64,000 nucleotides of DNA from Herbaspirillum sp. LeCh32-8 (GCF_017814915.1 NZ_JAGIPZ010000012.1:1-64000), one strand, 5' to 3'. Counted from the first letter of the stretch, positions 37,375-46,985 are shown. Numbers and translations are program-made. Notes: generated by a model from the sequence alone, not told the origin.

Positions 37375-37445
37375 CAATATCATCCGCTGAAATAGAAGAC
37401 AAATACGCGAACAAACACTGTTTAATCACCAATATCATAGCTGAA
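37375..37445. promoter_or_regulatory. Paired direct repeats in the lrp-dadA intergenic region
   Basis: CAATATCATCCGCTGAA (37375-37391) and CAATATCATAGCTGAA (37430-37445) start 55 bases apart, about five helical turns. They sit in an AT-rich stretch between the divergent starts. Lrp-type octamers wrap phased sites, so these are likely Lrp operators. Confidence 0.5.
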
Positions 37446-37497
37446 TCTTCTATTGCAGCATCGCCATCGGGCGCATCAACATCAAACGGGGGTTTTC

Positions 37498-38799
37498 ATG
37501 CGGGTTGTCATTCTCGGAAGCGGCGTCATCGGCGTCACCAGCGCCTGGTATCTGGCCCGCGCCGGCCATGAAGTGACCGTGCTGGAGCGCCAGGACGGCC
37601 CGGCGCTGGAAACCTCGTTCGGCAATGCCGGCCAGATCTCGCCCGGCTACGCCTCGCCATGGGCTGCGCCCGGCATTCCCCTGAAGGCCATGAAGTGGAT
37701 GTTCCAGGAGCATGCCCCGCTGGCGATCCGCCCCGACGGCACGCTGCGCCAGCTGCGCTGGATGTGGCAGATGCTGCGCAACTGCAATGCCGCCAGCTAC
37801 GCCGTCAACAAGGAACGCATGGTGCGCCTGGCCGAATACAGCCGCGACTGCTTGCGCCAGTTGCGCGCCGACACCGGCATCCCCTATGAAGGCCGCCAGC
37901 AAGGCACGCTGCAGCTGTTCCGCACGCAGGAGCAACTGGACGGCGCATCCAAGGACATCGCCGTGCTGAAGGAAGCGGGCGTGCCCTACGAGCTGCTGTC
38001 CGCAGACGAGCTGGCCCGCGCCGAGCCGGCGCTGGGCAAGGTGCGCAGCAAGCTGACCGGCGGCCTGCGCCTGCCCAATGACGAAACCGGCGACTGCCAG
38101 CTGTTCACCACCCGTCTGGCGAAAATGGCCGAGGATCTGGGCGTGACCTTCCGTTACGGCGTCTCCATCGATGCGCTGGCCATGGCCGGCGGCAAGATCG
38201 GCGGCGTGGTGTGCGGCCGTGAACTGGTGCAGGCCGACGCCTATGTGGTGGCGCTGGGCTCCTACTCGCCGCAACTGCTGCGCGACGTGCCGGTGCTGCC
38301 GGAGATCCCGGTCTATCCGCTGAAGGGCTATTCGATCACGGTGCCCATCACCGACGCTGCCGCTGCGCCCGTCTCCACCATCCTGGACGAGACCTACAAG
38401 ATCGCCGTGACCCGCTTCGATGACCGCATCCGGGTGGGCGGCATGGCCGAGATCGTGGGCTACGACAAGACGCTCAAGACCAAGCGCCGCGCCACGCTGG
38501 AACTGGTGGTCAACGACCTGTTCCCGGGCGCCGGCGACACCACCCGGGCCAGCTTCTGGACCGGCCTGCGCCCGATGACGCCGGACGGCACGCCGGTGGT
38601 CGGCGCCACCCCGGTTCCGAACCTGTACATCAACACCGGCCATGGCACGCTGGGCTGGACCATGTCCTGCGGCTCGGGCCAGTTGCTGTCCGACCTGATC
38701 TCGGGACGCCGCCCGGCGATCGCCTCCGACGACCTGTCGGTGGCGCGTTACATGGACGGCTTGGGCAGCAGTCAAGCGCCGCGGCTGGCCGGGGCATAA
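37498..38799 (+). CDS. dadA: D-amino acid dehydrogenase small subunit
   Basis: A 433-residue flavoprotein. The FAD-binding fingerprint begins [22 protein letters not shown] with an acidic end (VLERQDG). [20 protein letters not shown] and the C-terminal [14 protein letters not shown] are diagnostic of DadA. It deaminates D-alanine and other D-amino acids to oxo acids and feeds electrons to the respiratory chain. The start at 37498 follows GGGGG closely. It is divergent from lrp and is followed by its own terminator; an alanine racemase gene is not next to it. Confidence 0.95.
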   Translation: MRVVILGSGVIGVTSAWYLARAGHEVTVLERQDGPALETSFGNAGQISPGYASPWAAPGIPLKAMKWMFQEHAPLAIRPDGTLRQLRWMWQMLRNCNAASYAVNKERMVRLAEYSRDCLRQLRADTGIPYEGRQQGTLQLFRTQEQLDGASKDIAVLKEAGVPYELLSADELARAEPALGKVRSKLTGGLRLPNDETGDCQLFTTRLAKMAEDLGVTFRYGVSIDALAMAGGKIGGVVCGRELVQADAYVVALGSYSPQLLRDVPVLPEIPVYPLKGYSITVPITDAAAAPVSTILDETYKIAVTRFDDRIRVGGMAEIVGYDKTLKTKRRATLELVVNDLFPGAGDTTRASFWTGLRPMTPDGTPVVGATPVPNLYINTGHGTLGWTMSCGSGQLLSDLISGRRPAIASDDLSVARYMDGLGSSQAPRLAGA

Positions 38800-38858
38800 G
38801 CCCCGGGGTTCATTTTTTCATCTGGTTTTATCTCTTCTGCATCCCTCGCAGAATGCTT

Positions 38859-38889
38859 GGCCGGAGCGCAACCCGCTCCGGCCTTTTTT
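38859..38889 (+). terminator. Terminator after dadA
   Basis: Perfect 10-bp stem GGCCGGAGCG/CGCTCCGGCC with loop CAACC, followed by six T. It lies 60 bases past the dadA stop. Confidence 0.93.
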
Positions 38890-39237
38890 CTTTCGGCGTT
38901 CCCGCCCCGCTCCTCCCAAACCACCTCATCGGCCCGCGTCCACATGGCAAGCGGGGTTGCGCCGGCTTGCCGCAGCGACAGGCTTGGCCTACCAGCCGCC
39001 GTAGGACAATTCCTACAAGGTTTCCGGCGCGTGGCTGACTTCCTGCACGGCGCGATTTCACAATAATCAGCTTAACCAATAGTCACCCAACATTCATGAG
39101 CTTGCGTAATCCCAGCCATGGAACTTCAGCGATCACGGAGCAGCACACCACAGTAAGCGTCCATCACCCACTCGCATTGCCAACCGAACAACAAAAAAAC
39201 GTGCCGCTGCGAGGTCCAACAAGGAGGAAGCTGCAAC
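38890..39237. other. Noncoding stretch upstream of the topoisomerase gene
   Basis: No credible gene. The AT-richer part around 39055-39105 (CAATAATCAGCTTAACC) is the likely promoter area for the topoisomerase. A strong AGGAGG ribosome site lies at its right end. Confidence 0.5.
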
Positions 39238-40434
39238 ATGGAAAATTGCGCCATCGAACGCGACGGCTATCACGAGGAAGCGGCCGACATCGCACGCCAG
39301 AACGGCCTGCGCTACATGAGCGATGACATGCCCGGCATCACCCGCCGCCGACACGGCAAAGGCTTTTCCTATCATGATGCCAAGGGTCGCCTGATCGACG
39401 ATAAGCAAGAGCTGGCGCGCCTGCATGCGCTGGCGATACCTCCCGCCTGGGAAGAGGTATGGATCAGCCCGCACCCCAAGGGCCATATCCAGGCCACCGG
39501 GCGCGATGCGCGCAACCGCAAGCAATATCGCTATCATCCGCACTGGCGGCTGGTGCGCGACGATGCCAAGTACGAACGCATGCTGGCCTTCGCCCAAGCG
39601 CTGCCGGCGATCCGCCGCGCAGTGCATGAAGATCTGCACCGGCCGGGCTTGCATCGCCAGAAGGTGGTGGCTTCCGTCGTGCACTTGCTGCAAGCCACGC
39701 TGATGCGGGTGGGTAATGACGAATATGCGCGCAGCAACAAGTCCTTCGGCCTGACCACGCTGCGCAACCGCCACGTGCGCATCGACGGCAGCGACGTGCT
39801 GTTCCGCTTTCGCGGCAAGAGCGGCGTGCAGCACGAGATCAAGCTGCACGACCCCTACGTGGTGCGGCTGATCCGCAAAATGCGCGACTTGCCCGGGCAA
39901 GAGTTGTTCCAGTACGTGGATGACGAGGGCGAGGTGCACAGCATCGACTCGGGCGACGTCAACGCCTATCTGCGCGAAGCGACGGGGGAGGATTTCAGCG
40001 CCAAGGATTTCCGCACGTGGGCCGGCACCGTGCTGGCGACGCTGGCGCTCCAGGCGTTCGAGGCCGTCGATTCGCACGCCCAGGCCAAGAAGAACGTCGT
40101 GCATGCCATCGAGAACGTGGCCAAGCGGTTGGGCAATACGCCCTCGATCTGCCGCAAGTGCTACGTGCACCCGGCGGTGGTGGAAAGCTATCTGGATGGC
40201 CGCTTCGCCGAGCTGCTGGAAGAGCGCGTGCAATCACAGCTGGTGCAAGAGCTGCACGCGCTCACGCCGGAAGAAGCGGCCGTGCTGGCCTTGCTGCAGC
40301 AGCGCCTGCAGGAAGCGGATGACGATGCCGGTCGCACCCGTCGCCGGTCGGCCCCGTCGCAGCCAAACAAGACGACCGGAGAAAGAAAGCGTCACGCTCC
40401 TTCTCATCCAGCCGCGCAGCGTTCTCACGCCTGA
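39238..40434 (+). CDS. DNA topoisomerase IB (poxvirus/eukaryote type)
   Basis: A 398-residue type IB topoisomerase. The N-terminal domain has AIPPAWEEVWISPHPKGHIQ and GRDARNRKQYRYH, and the catalytic domain LLQATLMRVGNDEYARSN, FRTWAGT and GNTPSICRKCYVHP with the predicted nucleophile Tyr309. Such enzymes relax supercoils through a 3'-phosphotyrosyl intermediate and occur patchily in bacteria. The C-terminal 40 residues are charged and low-complexity (DDDAGRTRRRSAPSQ). A very strong AGGAGG site precedes the ATG. Confidence 0.93.
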   Translation: MENCAIERDGYHEEAADIARQNGLRYMSDDMPGITRRRHGKGFSYHDAKGRLIDDKQELARLHALAIPPAWEEVWISPHPKGHIQATGRDARNRKQYRYHPHWRLVRDDAKYERMLAFAQALPAIRRAVHEDLHRPGLHRQKVVASVVHLLQATLMRVGNDEYARSNKSFGLTTLRNRHVRIDGSDVLFRFRGKSGVQHEIKLHDPYVVRLIRKMRDLPGQELFQYVDDEGEVHSIDSGDVNAYLREATGEDFSAKDFRTWAGTVLATLALQAFEAVDSHAQAKKNVVHAIENVAKRLGNTPSICRKCYVHPAVVESYLDGRFAELLEERVQSQLVQELHALTPEEAAVLALLQQRLQEADDDAGRTRRRSAPSQPNKTTGERKRHAPSHPAAQRSHA

Positions 40435-40438
40435 TTCT

Positions 40439-40538
40439 AACGATGCCGGGACGACATGTGGAAGATCGACTCCAGCAACGGCGGGTCAAGTGCCGGCGAC
40501 GGCGATGTCCCGACGCCATATGGAACCCAGCGTCGTTG
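40439..40538. repeat. Decayed copy of the dispersed palindrome pair
   Basis: AACGATGCCGGGACGACATG starts the left side, and GGAACCCAGCGTCGTT ends at 40538. Both ends match the repeat family, but the arms have diverged. It sits between the topoisomerase gene and the convergent Fsr-like gene. Confidence 0.45.
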
Positions 40539-40585
40539 GTACTACATTCCGATCACCTGAACGGCGTCCGGGCGCACTGCCAAGA

Positions 40586-41854
40586 TCAGGCAGTCCCGGC
40601 CGCCTCCTTCTGCATCTTCGGCAAGAACGCCGCCAACAGGCCGATCAGCGGCAGGAATGCGCACACCTGGTAGACGAAATAGATATCGGTCAAGTCGGCC
40701 AGCTTACCCAACAAGGCAGCACCGATGCCGCCCATGCCGAACGCAAAACCGAAGAACAACCCGGAAACCGTGCCGATCTTGCCCGGCATCAGCTCCTGCG
40801 CAAACACCAGAATGGCGGAGAAAGCCGACGCCAGAATCAGGCCGATGATCACCGAGAGCACGCCGGTCCAGAAAAGGTTCGCGTACGGCAGCATCAGCGT
40901 GAACGGCGCGACGCCGAGAATCGAGACCCAGATCACCGCCTTGCGGCCCACCCGGTCGCCGATCGGGCCGCCGGCAACGGTGCCGACCGCTACCGCGAAC
41001 AGGAACGCAAACAGATGCAGCTGCGCATCCTGCACTGACAACTGGAACTTGCTGATCAGGTAGAACGTGAAATAGCTCGACAGGCTGGCCATGTAAAAGT
41101 ACTTGGAGAAGATCAGCAGCAGCAGGATGGACACCGCCTGCGTCACCTTGGACTTGGGCAGCGGCACGTAGGCCGCGCCCTTCTTCTTCGGTTTTCCTTT
41201 GGCGGCCGCCTGCTGGCGAGCATACCAATGACCGATCTGGCGCAGCACCACGATGGCGACCAGCGCTGCGATGGCAAACCAGGCCACGCTGCCCTGACCG
41301 CCGGGGATGATGATCCATGCCGCCAGCAGCGGCCCCATCGCGCTGCCGGCATTTCCGCCAACCTGGAACAGCGATTGCGCCAGGCCATGCCGTCCACCCG
41401 ATGCCATGCGCGCCACTCGTGATGCCTCCGGGTGAAACACCGATGAGCCGGTCCCCACCAGCGCTGCTGCCAGCAGCAGGACGCCGAAGTTGGGCGCCAC
41501 GGACAACAGCAGCAAGCCGCACAGGGTCGAGCCCATACCGATGGCCAGCGAATATGGCCTGGGATGCTTGTCGGTGTACAAACCGACCAGCGGCTGCAGC
41601 AGCGAGGCCGTAACCTGGAAGGTCAGCGTGATCAGGCCGATCTGGGCAAAGCTCAAATGAAAATTGCTTTTCAACAGCGGATAGATGGCCAGCAACAGCG
41701 ACTGGATCATGTCGTTGAGGAAGTGCGAAAAGCTGATCGCGCCCAGTACGCGAAAGCCGGTCTTCTCGGCAGGCTGCGGCGCCGACGGCGTGGAAAGCGG
41801 GGATTGCGGGGGCGTGGACGGGCTGTCCGGCACGTCGTTGAGTGCTGTCTCCAT
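40586..41854 (-). CDS. fsr: MFS transporter, fosmidomycin-resistance (Fsr) type
   Basis: A 422-residue transporter with about 12 helices. The Fsr signature at the start of the membrane domain is FRVLGAISFSHFLNDMIQSL; YTDKHPRPYSLAIGMG and GTGSSVFHPEASRVARMASG follow. Homologues confer fosmidomycin resistance, but natural substrates are unknown. The start at 41854 is preferred over 41905 because it has an AGAAGA site. An acidic Ser/Pro-rich N-terminal tail of about 35 residues precedes the first helix. Confidence 0.88.
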   Translation of the reverse strand: METALNDVPDSPSTPPQSPLSTPSAPQPAEKTGFRVLGAISFSHFLNDMIQSLLLAIYPLLKSNFHLSFAQIGLITLTFQVTASLLQPLVGLYTDKHPRPYSLAIGMGSTLCGLLLLSVAPNFGVLLLAAALVGTGSSVFHPEASRVARMASGGRHGLAQSLFQVGGNAGSAMGPLLAAWIIIPGGQGSVAWFAIAALVAIVVLRQIGHWYARQQAAAKGKPKKKGAAYVPLPKSKVTQAVSILLLLIFSKYFYMASLSSYFTFYLISKFQLSVQDAQLHLFAFLFAVAVGTVAGGPIGDRVGRKAVIWVSILGVAPFTLMLPYANLFWTGVLSVIIGLILASAFSAILVFAQELMPGKIGTVSGLFFGFAFGMGGIGAALLGKLADLTDIYFVYQVCAFLPLIGLLAAFLPKMQKEAAGTA

Positions 41855-41993
41855 GGTTCTTCTAGGTGATGTGGCAGGTGGGATGAATTCCGTCGCAGGC
41901 TGCATGGGCCGTGGATCGGAGGCAAGCCGCCATTGTATGCCTGCGCGGGACGGCTGTCTTTTGGCGCTCAGCCCCTCCCTCTTTTGCCGGCCT

Positions 41994-42647
41994 TCAGCGT
42001 GCGCGGCGCAACGTCAGGTTGTAGCGGCAGCGGCCGGTGAGCCGGTGATGTCCATCGGGCAAGGTATCGACGCCGTGGAACAGCAAGCGCGCCGGCCCGC
42101 CCCAGACCACGACGTCGCCGCTTTCCAGTCGCATGCGGCGCGGCTTGTCGGCGCGCTCCCTGCCGCCGAAGAGAAAGGTGGCTGGCAGACCCAGCGAGAT
42201 CGAGACGATGGGTTGGAGCATATCCAGCTCGTTCTTGTCCTGATGCAGCGACATGCGCGCGCCCGGCTCGTAGCGATTGATCAGGCAGGCATCCGGCGCG
42301 AAATCCCGGAAGCCTGCGGCCTCGGCAGCACGCGCCGCCAGTTCGGCAAGGAACGCCGGCAGCGCCGGCCACGGCCGCCCCGAGAGCGGATCCTCGGCCT
42401 GGTAACGATAACCGCGGCGGTCGGTCACCCAGCCGTATTGCCCGCAGTTGCTCATCGCCACCGACATGCGAAAGCCGCCCGGCGTCTCCATATGGCGCAG
42501 CGGCGCCGCCGCCAGCACAGACTCGATGGCCGCCACCAATTGCACGGCCGTGGCCTCGTCGACGAAGGCGCTCAGCAGATGCGCGCCCTCCACGATCATC
42601 TCCTGCACGGGCGTGCGCTCCAGCGCGGCAAACAGATCGCCCGTCAT
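41994..42647 (-). CDS. alkB: DNA alkylation-damage dioxygenase AlkB
   Basis: A 217-residue Fe(II)/2-oxoglutarate dioxygenase. The iron ligands are His135 and Asp137 (SLHQDKNE) and His191 (LLFHGVDTLP). RCRYNLTLRR provides the 2-oxoglutarate-binding Arg pair. AlkB removes methyl groups from 1-methyladenine and 3-methylcytosine by oxidation. The start overlaps the stop of the upstream hydrolase gene by 4 bases, so they are translationally coupled. With ada further upstream this forms an adaptive-response operon. Confidence 0.95.
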   Translation of the reverse strand: MTGDLFAALERTPVQEMIVEGAHLLSAFVDEATAVQLVAAIESVLAAAPLRHMETPGGFRMSVAMSNCGQYGWVTDRRGYRYQAEDPLSGRPWPALPAFLAELAARAAEAAGFRDFAPDACLINRYEPGARMSLHQDKNELDMLQPIVSISLGLPATFLFGGRERADKPRRMRLESGDVVVWGGPARLLFHGVDTLPDGHHRLTGRCRYNLTLRRAR

Positions 42648-43552
42648 GGCTTGCCCTCCCCGCCCATCGGCGGTGGCGCGTTGATGAATGCGGCCACCTC
42701 GTCCAACGTCGGCGCGATGCCGCGGAAGTGCTTTGCCAGGCTCAGCACCAGCGAGGCGTGCGAAGTGTTGTCGTGATACAGCTCGGCCACCGGGATATCC
42801 TTCTCGCGCAGCAGGCGCGCCAGGCCGCCGGTGTTGCGATCGGCCTCCACCAGTTTGTCCTTGTGCGAGGCAATCAGCAGCGCCGGCGGCGCAGCGGCGC
42901 TGAGGTGATGGATGGGCTGTGAGTCGGGCGGCGAATCGGGAAACCAGAACACCGGCTTCACGTCGGGGTTTTCAATCGGCAGGAAATCGTACGGCCCGGC
43001 CAGGCCGATCCAGCCGCGCAACTGCTGCGGCGAGGCGCCGGCGGCACGCAGCCAGCGGCCGTCCAGCGCCACCATCGCGGCGTTGTAAGCGCCGGCGCTG
43101 TGGCCCATGACAAACACCTTCTTCGGGTCGCCGCCGTAACGTGCGATCGAGCGCAGCGTCCAGGCCACGGCCGCTGCGCTGTCCTTGACGAACTCGGGGT
43201 AGCGTACCTCCGGATACACGCGGTAATCCGGCAGCACCGCGATGAACCCGCGCGAAGTCAGCGCCTCGCCGACGAAGGCGTAATCCTTGCGGCTGCCGTC
43301 GTTCCAGCTTCCGCCATAGAAGAACACTACCACCGGCAAGCCGTCTGCGGCCGTGGGCGAGCGCGGCTGATAGATATCCAGCTGCTGGCGCGGATGCTCG
43401 CCGTAGGCGATGCCATCGGTGCGCGTATAGCCCGAGGCAGGCGTGATGGCATTGAGCGCCGTCAGCGGCGAACAGGCGACCAGGCCGCCCAGCAGCACGA
43501 TGGCCGCTGCAATGGCCGTTGCAGCCAGGCCGGCCTTGCCGGGGAATGTCAT
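42644..43552 (-). CDS. Alpha/beta-hydrolase lipoprotein between ada and alkB
   Basis: A 302-residue hydrolase. A lipoprotein signal precedes Cys27 (LLGGLVACSPL). The esterase features are the oxyanion-type FFYGGSWNDGSRKDY, the nucleophile GHSAGAYNAAM and a late His in HDNTSHASLVLSL, like carboxylesterases of the BD-FAE group. The start at 43552 has GGAG; a longer open frame to 44125 runs antisense-like through ada and is rejected. Position between two alkylation-repair genes, with a 4-base overlap to alkB, implies coregulation with them. What it hydrolyses is unknown. Confidence 0.88.
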   Translation of the reverse strand: MTFPGKAGLAATAIAAAIVLLGGLVACSPLTALNAITPASGYTRTDGIAYGEHPRQQLDIYQPRSPTAADGLPVVVFFYGGSWNDGSRKDYAFVGEALTSRGFIAVLPDYRVYPEVRYPEFVKDSAAAVAWTLRSIARYGGDPKKVFVMGHSAGAYNAAMVALDGRWLRAAGASPQQLRGWIGLAGPYDFLPIENPDVKPVFWFPDSPPDSQPIHHLSAAAPPALLIASHKDKLVEADRNTGGLARLLREKDIPVAELYHDNTSHASLVLSLAKHFRGIAPTLDEVAAFINAPPPMGGEGKP

Positions 43553-43635
43553 GTGCGGCTCCGTGTGTTCATATCGATGGGCAGGCCCTAGAGCCTGTTC
43601 AGATTGAATCTGTGAGAGGCGCCGCCCCGGGAAGT

Positions 43636-44781
43636 TCAACGCTTGCGCGGCTGGCCCGGCGGACTCTCGCGCTCCAGCAGCGCCTGCTTGCGTTCCACGC
43701 CCCAGCGGTAACCGGACGGCGAACCGTCCAGCCGCACGATACGGTGGCAAGGGATCAGCAGCGCGATCTCGTTGTTGGCGCAAGCGCTGGCCACCGCCCG
43801 CACCGCGGCCGGGCTGCCGACGCGCTCGGCCAGCTGGGAATAGCTCAAGGTGACGCCAGGCGGCACACTGCGCAGCGCCTGCCAGACACGCTGCTGGAAG
43901 GCCGTGCCGCGCACATCCAACGGCAAGTCGATACCGCGCTGCGGATCTTCGATGGCGCCCACCACCTGCGCCAGCGTCTGCTCGAACTCCACATCGCCGC
44001 CCACCAGTTCTGCCTGCGGGAAGCGGTCCTGCAGCGCCTGCACCAGCACCTCCGCATCCTCGCCCAGGGTGACCGCGCAGATGCCCTTGTCGGTGGCCGC
44101 CACCAGCAACTCGCCCAGCCAGCAATGTGCCACCGCGAAGCGGATGCGTTCGCCGTTGCCGCCGCGTCGATAGGCGCCGGGCGTCATGCCCAGGCGCTCG
44201 CCGCTGTGCGCGTAGAAACGACCGCTGGAGTTGTAGCCGGCGTCGTACATGGCCTCGGTCACGCTGGCGCTGCCGGGCAGGCGCTCACGCATGCGCTCGG
44301 CGCGACGGGCGTCGGCATAGGCCTTCGGCGTGAGCCCGGTGTGGGCCTTGAAGATGCGGTGAAAGTGGTACCGACTCAGGCCCACGGCCTCGGCCAGAGT
44401 GGCAAGATCTGGAGCGCCGTCAGCGGCGTCGATCAGGCGGCAGGCCTGCTCCACGGCCTGCGCCTGGCGTTCTTCCAGCGACGGCTGGTCGGGCTTGCAG
44501 CGCTTGCAGGCGCGAAAGCCGGCGGCCTCGGCGGCGGCGCAGCTGTCGTGGAAGGCGACGTTCTTGCGCAAGGCCGGGCGCGCCCCGCACGAGGGCTTGC
44601 AGTACACGCCGGTGCTGCGCACGGAATAGTAGAACTGGCCGTCGGCTGCCTTCTCGCGTTGTTGCACGGCGGCCCAGCGCGCTTCGTCGCCGGCGTAGCC
44701 ACTGGCAGGCAAAGCAGGCGCCGCCGCGGGCGTCGGCAAGCGGGCGGAACGGCGTGAGTTCGGGTTGGTCATGGTGTGCAT
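43636..44781 (-). CDS. ada: Ada: bifunctional methylphosphotriester and O6-methylguanine methyltransferase, AraC-type regulator
   Basis: A 381-residue Ada. The N-terminal zinc site is Cys61, Cys65, Cys92 and Cys95 (GVYCKPSCGA, FRACKRCKP). Cys61 would accept methyl from phosphotriesters and turn the protein into an activator. The AraC-type helix-turn-helix is LATLAEAVGLSRYHFHRIF and SVTEAMYDAGYNSSGRFY. The C-terminal methyltransferase has the active Cys345 in LLIPCHRIVR. The start at 44781 has AAGGAG. A match to the Ada box (AAT, 6 bases, GCAA) lies 67 bases upstream, suggesting autoregulation. Confidence 0.95.
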   Translation of the reverse strand: MHTMTNPNSRRSARLPTPAAAPALPASGYAGDEARWAAVQQREKAADGQFYYSVRSTGVYCKPSCGARPALRKNVAFHDSCAAAEAAGFRACKRCKPDQPSLEERQAQAVEQACRLIDAADGAPDLATLAEAVGLSRYHFHRIFKAHTGLTPKAYADARRAERMRERLPGSASVTEAMYDAGYNSSGRFYAHSGERLGMTPGAYRRGGNGERIRFAVAHCWLGELLVAATDKGICAVTLGEDAEVLVQALQDRFPQAELVGGDVEFEQTLAQVVGAIEDPQRGIDLPLDVRGTAFQQRVWQALRSVPPGVTLSYSQLAERVGSPAAVRAVASACANNEIALLIPCHRIVRLDGSPSGYRWGVERKQALLERESPPGQPRKR

Positions 44782-44847
44782 GATGCGCTCCTTTGTTCAT
44801 TGACGCTTGCAGTCTACGAAGCAGGGAGCGACGCCGCACTCCGGCGC

Positions 44848-44860
44848 TTGCTTTCGAATT
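44848..44860 (-). promoter_or_regulatory. Ada-box-like site upstream of ada
   Basis: On the minus strand AAT-TCGAAA-GCAA matches the E. coli Ada operator form AAT(N6)GCAA exactly. It lies 67 bases upstream of the ada start, within reach of a promoter. The motif is short, so chance occurrence is possible; the position favours function. Confidence 0.5.
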
Positions 44861-44894
44861 GTCGGATCCGAAGCGACGCCGGGGCGCGGGCGGC

Positions 44895-45413
44895 TTATTG
44901 CGAGAAGCGGATGCGCTGGCGCGACTTGACCGGCTGCATCACGTGCTCCAGCGGCAGCTCATGGGACTGCTTGACCTTCTTCAGGGTAATGTTGGACTTG
45001 ACGTTGGTCACGCCCGGCAGGCGCAGCAGCTGGGTCATCATGAACTCGGAAAAGGTCGCCAGGTCGGGCGCGACGATGCGCAGGATATAATCAGCCTCTC
45101 CGGTGATCGAGAAGCACTCGGTCACCTCGGGCATGGCCTCCACCGCCTTTTCAAACAGCTCGCCGCGGGTCTCACCCTGACGATCCAGCGTCACGGTGGT
45201 GAAGGCGGTCACGCCCAGGCCCACCACCGCCGGATCCAGCACGGCGGTATAGCGTTCGATCACGTGGGCTTCTTCCAGGCGCTGCACCCGGCGGCTGATC
45301 TGCGAAGTCGACAGATGGACCTTCTGTCCCAGCGCGCTGTTGGTGATATGGCCGTCGCGCTGCAACTCGGTCAACAGGGCCAGGTCGAAGCGATCGACAT
45401 TGATGATGCTCAT
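44895..45413 (-). CDS. Lrp/AsnC-family regulator divergent from hppD
   Basis: A 172-residue regulator. The helix-turn-helix region is ITNSALGQKVHLSTSQISRR and the RAM domain EVTECFSITGEADYILRIVA. The start at 45413 has GGAG; the upstream TTG in the same frame lies inside that site. The divergent hppD suggests control of tyrosine breakdown. An inverted repeat GCGCAA/TTGCGC lies in the shared gap. Confidence 0.9.
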   Translation of the reverse strand: MSIINVDRFDLALLTELQRDGHITNSALGQKVHLSTSQISRRVQRLEEAHVIERYTAVLDPAVVGLGVTAFTTVTLDRQGETRGELFEKAVEAMPEVTECFSITGEADYILRIVAPDLATFSEFMMTQLLRLPGVTNVKSNITLKKVKQSHELPLEHVMQPVKSRQRIRFSQ

Positions 45414-45468
45414 TTTTATCTCCAATTTCCCTATTTAAGAATTATTTGTGCATATTATCTATGATATC

Positions 45469-45494
45469 GCGCAAAAAACAATCACATATTGCGC
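45469..45494. promoter_or_regulatory. Inverted repeat in the regulator-hppD intergenic region
   Basis: GCGCAA and TTGCGC are separated by 14 bases of AT-rich sequence. The wider context (ATATCGCGC and ATATTGCGCG) also reads as an imperfect direct repeat. It sits 55 bases from the regulator start and is a candidate operator. Confidence 0.35.
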
Positions 45495-45661
45495 GTTCAG
45501 CACAATAAACTCTGCTCACGAGCTGGGAAGTTTGTCGAACTCCCCGATTCCCACATCGATAGCAACAAGGATCAGCCGGCCGCACCCGCCAGTCCATGCC
45601 CAAAAGGCAAGCCTGCGCCCGTCGCGGCGGCATTCCTCCACCCGAGAACGAGGAGACACGC

Positions 45662-46756
45662 ATGGGCCACGCAGACACCAATTTCGCCCCCGCCGCAAGC
45701 CGGGATCTGTTCGACAACCCCATGGGCACCGACGGCTTCGAGTTCGTCGAGTATGCCTCCAAGGATCCCACCGCCATCGCCGCAGTGCTGGAGCTGATGG
45801 GCTTTACCGCCGTGGCAAAGCATCGCTCCAAGAACGTCACGCTGTACCGCCAGGGCCAGATCAACTTCATCCTCAACGCCGAGCCCGACAGCAATGCCTC
45901 CGCCTTTGCCCAGGTGCATGGCGCCTCGGTCAACGCCATGGCGTTCCGTGTCAAGGATGCGGCCTTCGTCTACAAGCGCGCGCTGGAACTGGGCGCTGAG
46001 GGCGTGGCCGCCAAGCTGGGCCCGATGGAGCTGAACATCCCGGCCATTCGCGGCATCGGTGGCTCACTGCTGTACCTGGTGGACCGCTACGGCGATGACG
46101 GCTCGATCTATGACGTGGACTTCCAGTTCCTGCCCGGCGTCGAGCGCAATCCCAAGGGCGTAGGCCTGACCTACATCGACCACCTGACCCACAACGTGGT
46201 GCGCGGCGCGATGGATACCTGGTCCTCGTTCTACACCCGCCTGTTCAACTTCCGCGAGATCAAGTACTTCGACATCGAAGGCAAGCTGACCGGCCTGAAG
46301 TCGCGCGCCATGACCAGCCCCTGCGGCAAGATCCGCATCCCAATCAACGAAAGCTCAGACGACAAGTCGCAGATCGAGGAATTCATCAAGCAGTACAACG
46401 GCGAAGGCATCCAGCACATCGCGCTGGGCACCGACGACATCTACCAGACCGTGCGCGAGCTGCGCGCGCGCGGCGTGCCGCTGCAAGACACTATCGACAC
46501 CTACTACGACCTGGTGGAGCGCCGCATCCCGGGCCACGGCGAGGATCTGGAGGCGCTGCACCAACTGAAGATCCTGATCGACGGCGCCCCGACCGCTGGC
46601 CAGGGCCTGCTGCTGCAGATCTTTACCCAGAACGTGATCGGCCCGGTGTTCTACGAGATCATCCAGCGCAAGGGCAACGACGGCTTCGGCGAGGGCAATT
46701 TCAAGGCCCTGTTCGAGTCCATCGAGCTGGACCAGATGCGCCGCGGCGTGATCTGA
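45662..46756 (+). CDS. hppD: 4-hydroxyphenylpyruvate dioxygenase
   Basis: A 364-residue dioxygenase. The iron ligands His174 (IDHLTHNV), His252 (QHIALGTDD) and Glu332 (FYEIIQRKG) are intact. The enzyme converts 4-hydroxyphenylpyruvate to homogentisate in tyrosine catabolism. The C-terminal [18 protein letters not shown] is diagnostic. The start at 45662 has GAGGAG. The rest of the homogentisate pathway is not nearby. It is followed by a terminator. Confidence 0.96.
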   Translation: MGHADTNFAPAASRDLFDNPMGTDGFEFVEYASKDPTAIAAVLELMGFTAVAKHRSKNVTLYRQGQINFILNAEPDSNASAFAQVHGASVNAMAFRVKDAAFVYKRALELGAEGVAAKLGPMELNIPAIRGIGGSLLYLVDRYGDDGSIYDVDFQFLPGVERNPKGVGLTYIDHLTHNVVRGAMDTWSSFYTRLFNFREIKYFDIEGKLTGLKSRAMTSPCGKIRIPINESSDDKSQIEEFIKQYNGEGIQHIALGTDDIYQTVRELRARGVPLQDTIDTYYDLVERRIPGHGEDLEALHQLKILIDGAPTAGQGLLLQIFTQNVIGPVFYEIIQRKGNDGFGEGNFKALFESIELDQMRRGVI

Positions 46757-46780
46757 GCCTGCAAGGGCCTCTCCCCAGCA

Positions 46781-46813
46781 AAGGCGGCAACCCGGTCGGG
46801 TTGTCGCCTTTTT
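46781..46813 (+). terminator. Terminator after hppD
   Basis: 13-bp stem AAGGCGGCAACCC/GGGTTGTCGCCTT (one G-U pair) with loop GGTC, followed by T residues. It lies 25 bases past the hppD stop. Confidence 0.9.
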
Positions 46814-46985
46814 CACATGTTTCAGGGATTTTTTGCGCTGCCTCAAGGAATCCGGAAGCCTGCCGTTAAACAATCCACGGTTTGAAATTTGGCTGCAAGC
46901 GATGCCCGCGCCGGTAGTGCGTGCAGCGCCTGTGTTTGTGCTGTGTTTGTGATTGACCTGCGCCTTCATGCAGGCTGGAGTTGTT

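Noticed and set aside
42644..44125. A 493-codon frame covering the hydrolase and part of ada
   Set aside because: The upstream half is the ada gene read in another frame; a ribosome site and lipoprotein signal place the real start at 43552.
46895..46985. Short TGTGTTTGTGC duplication as a possible regulatory repeat
   Set aside because: Only two short copies in one stretch of simple sequence; not distinct from chance.
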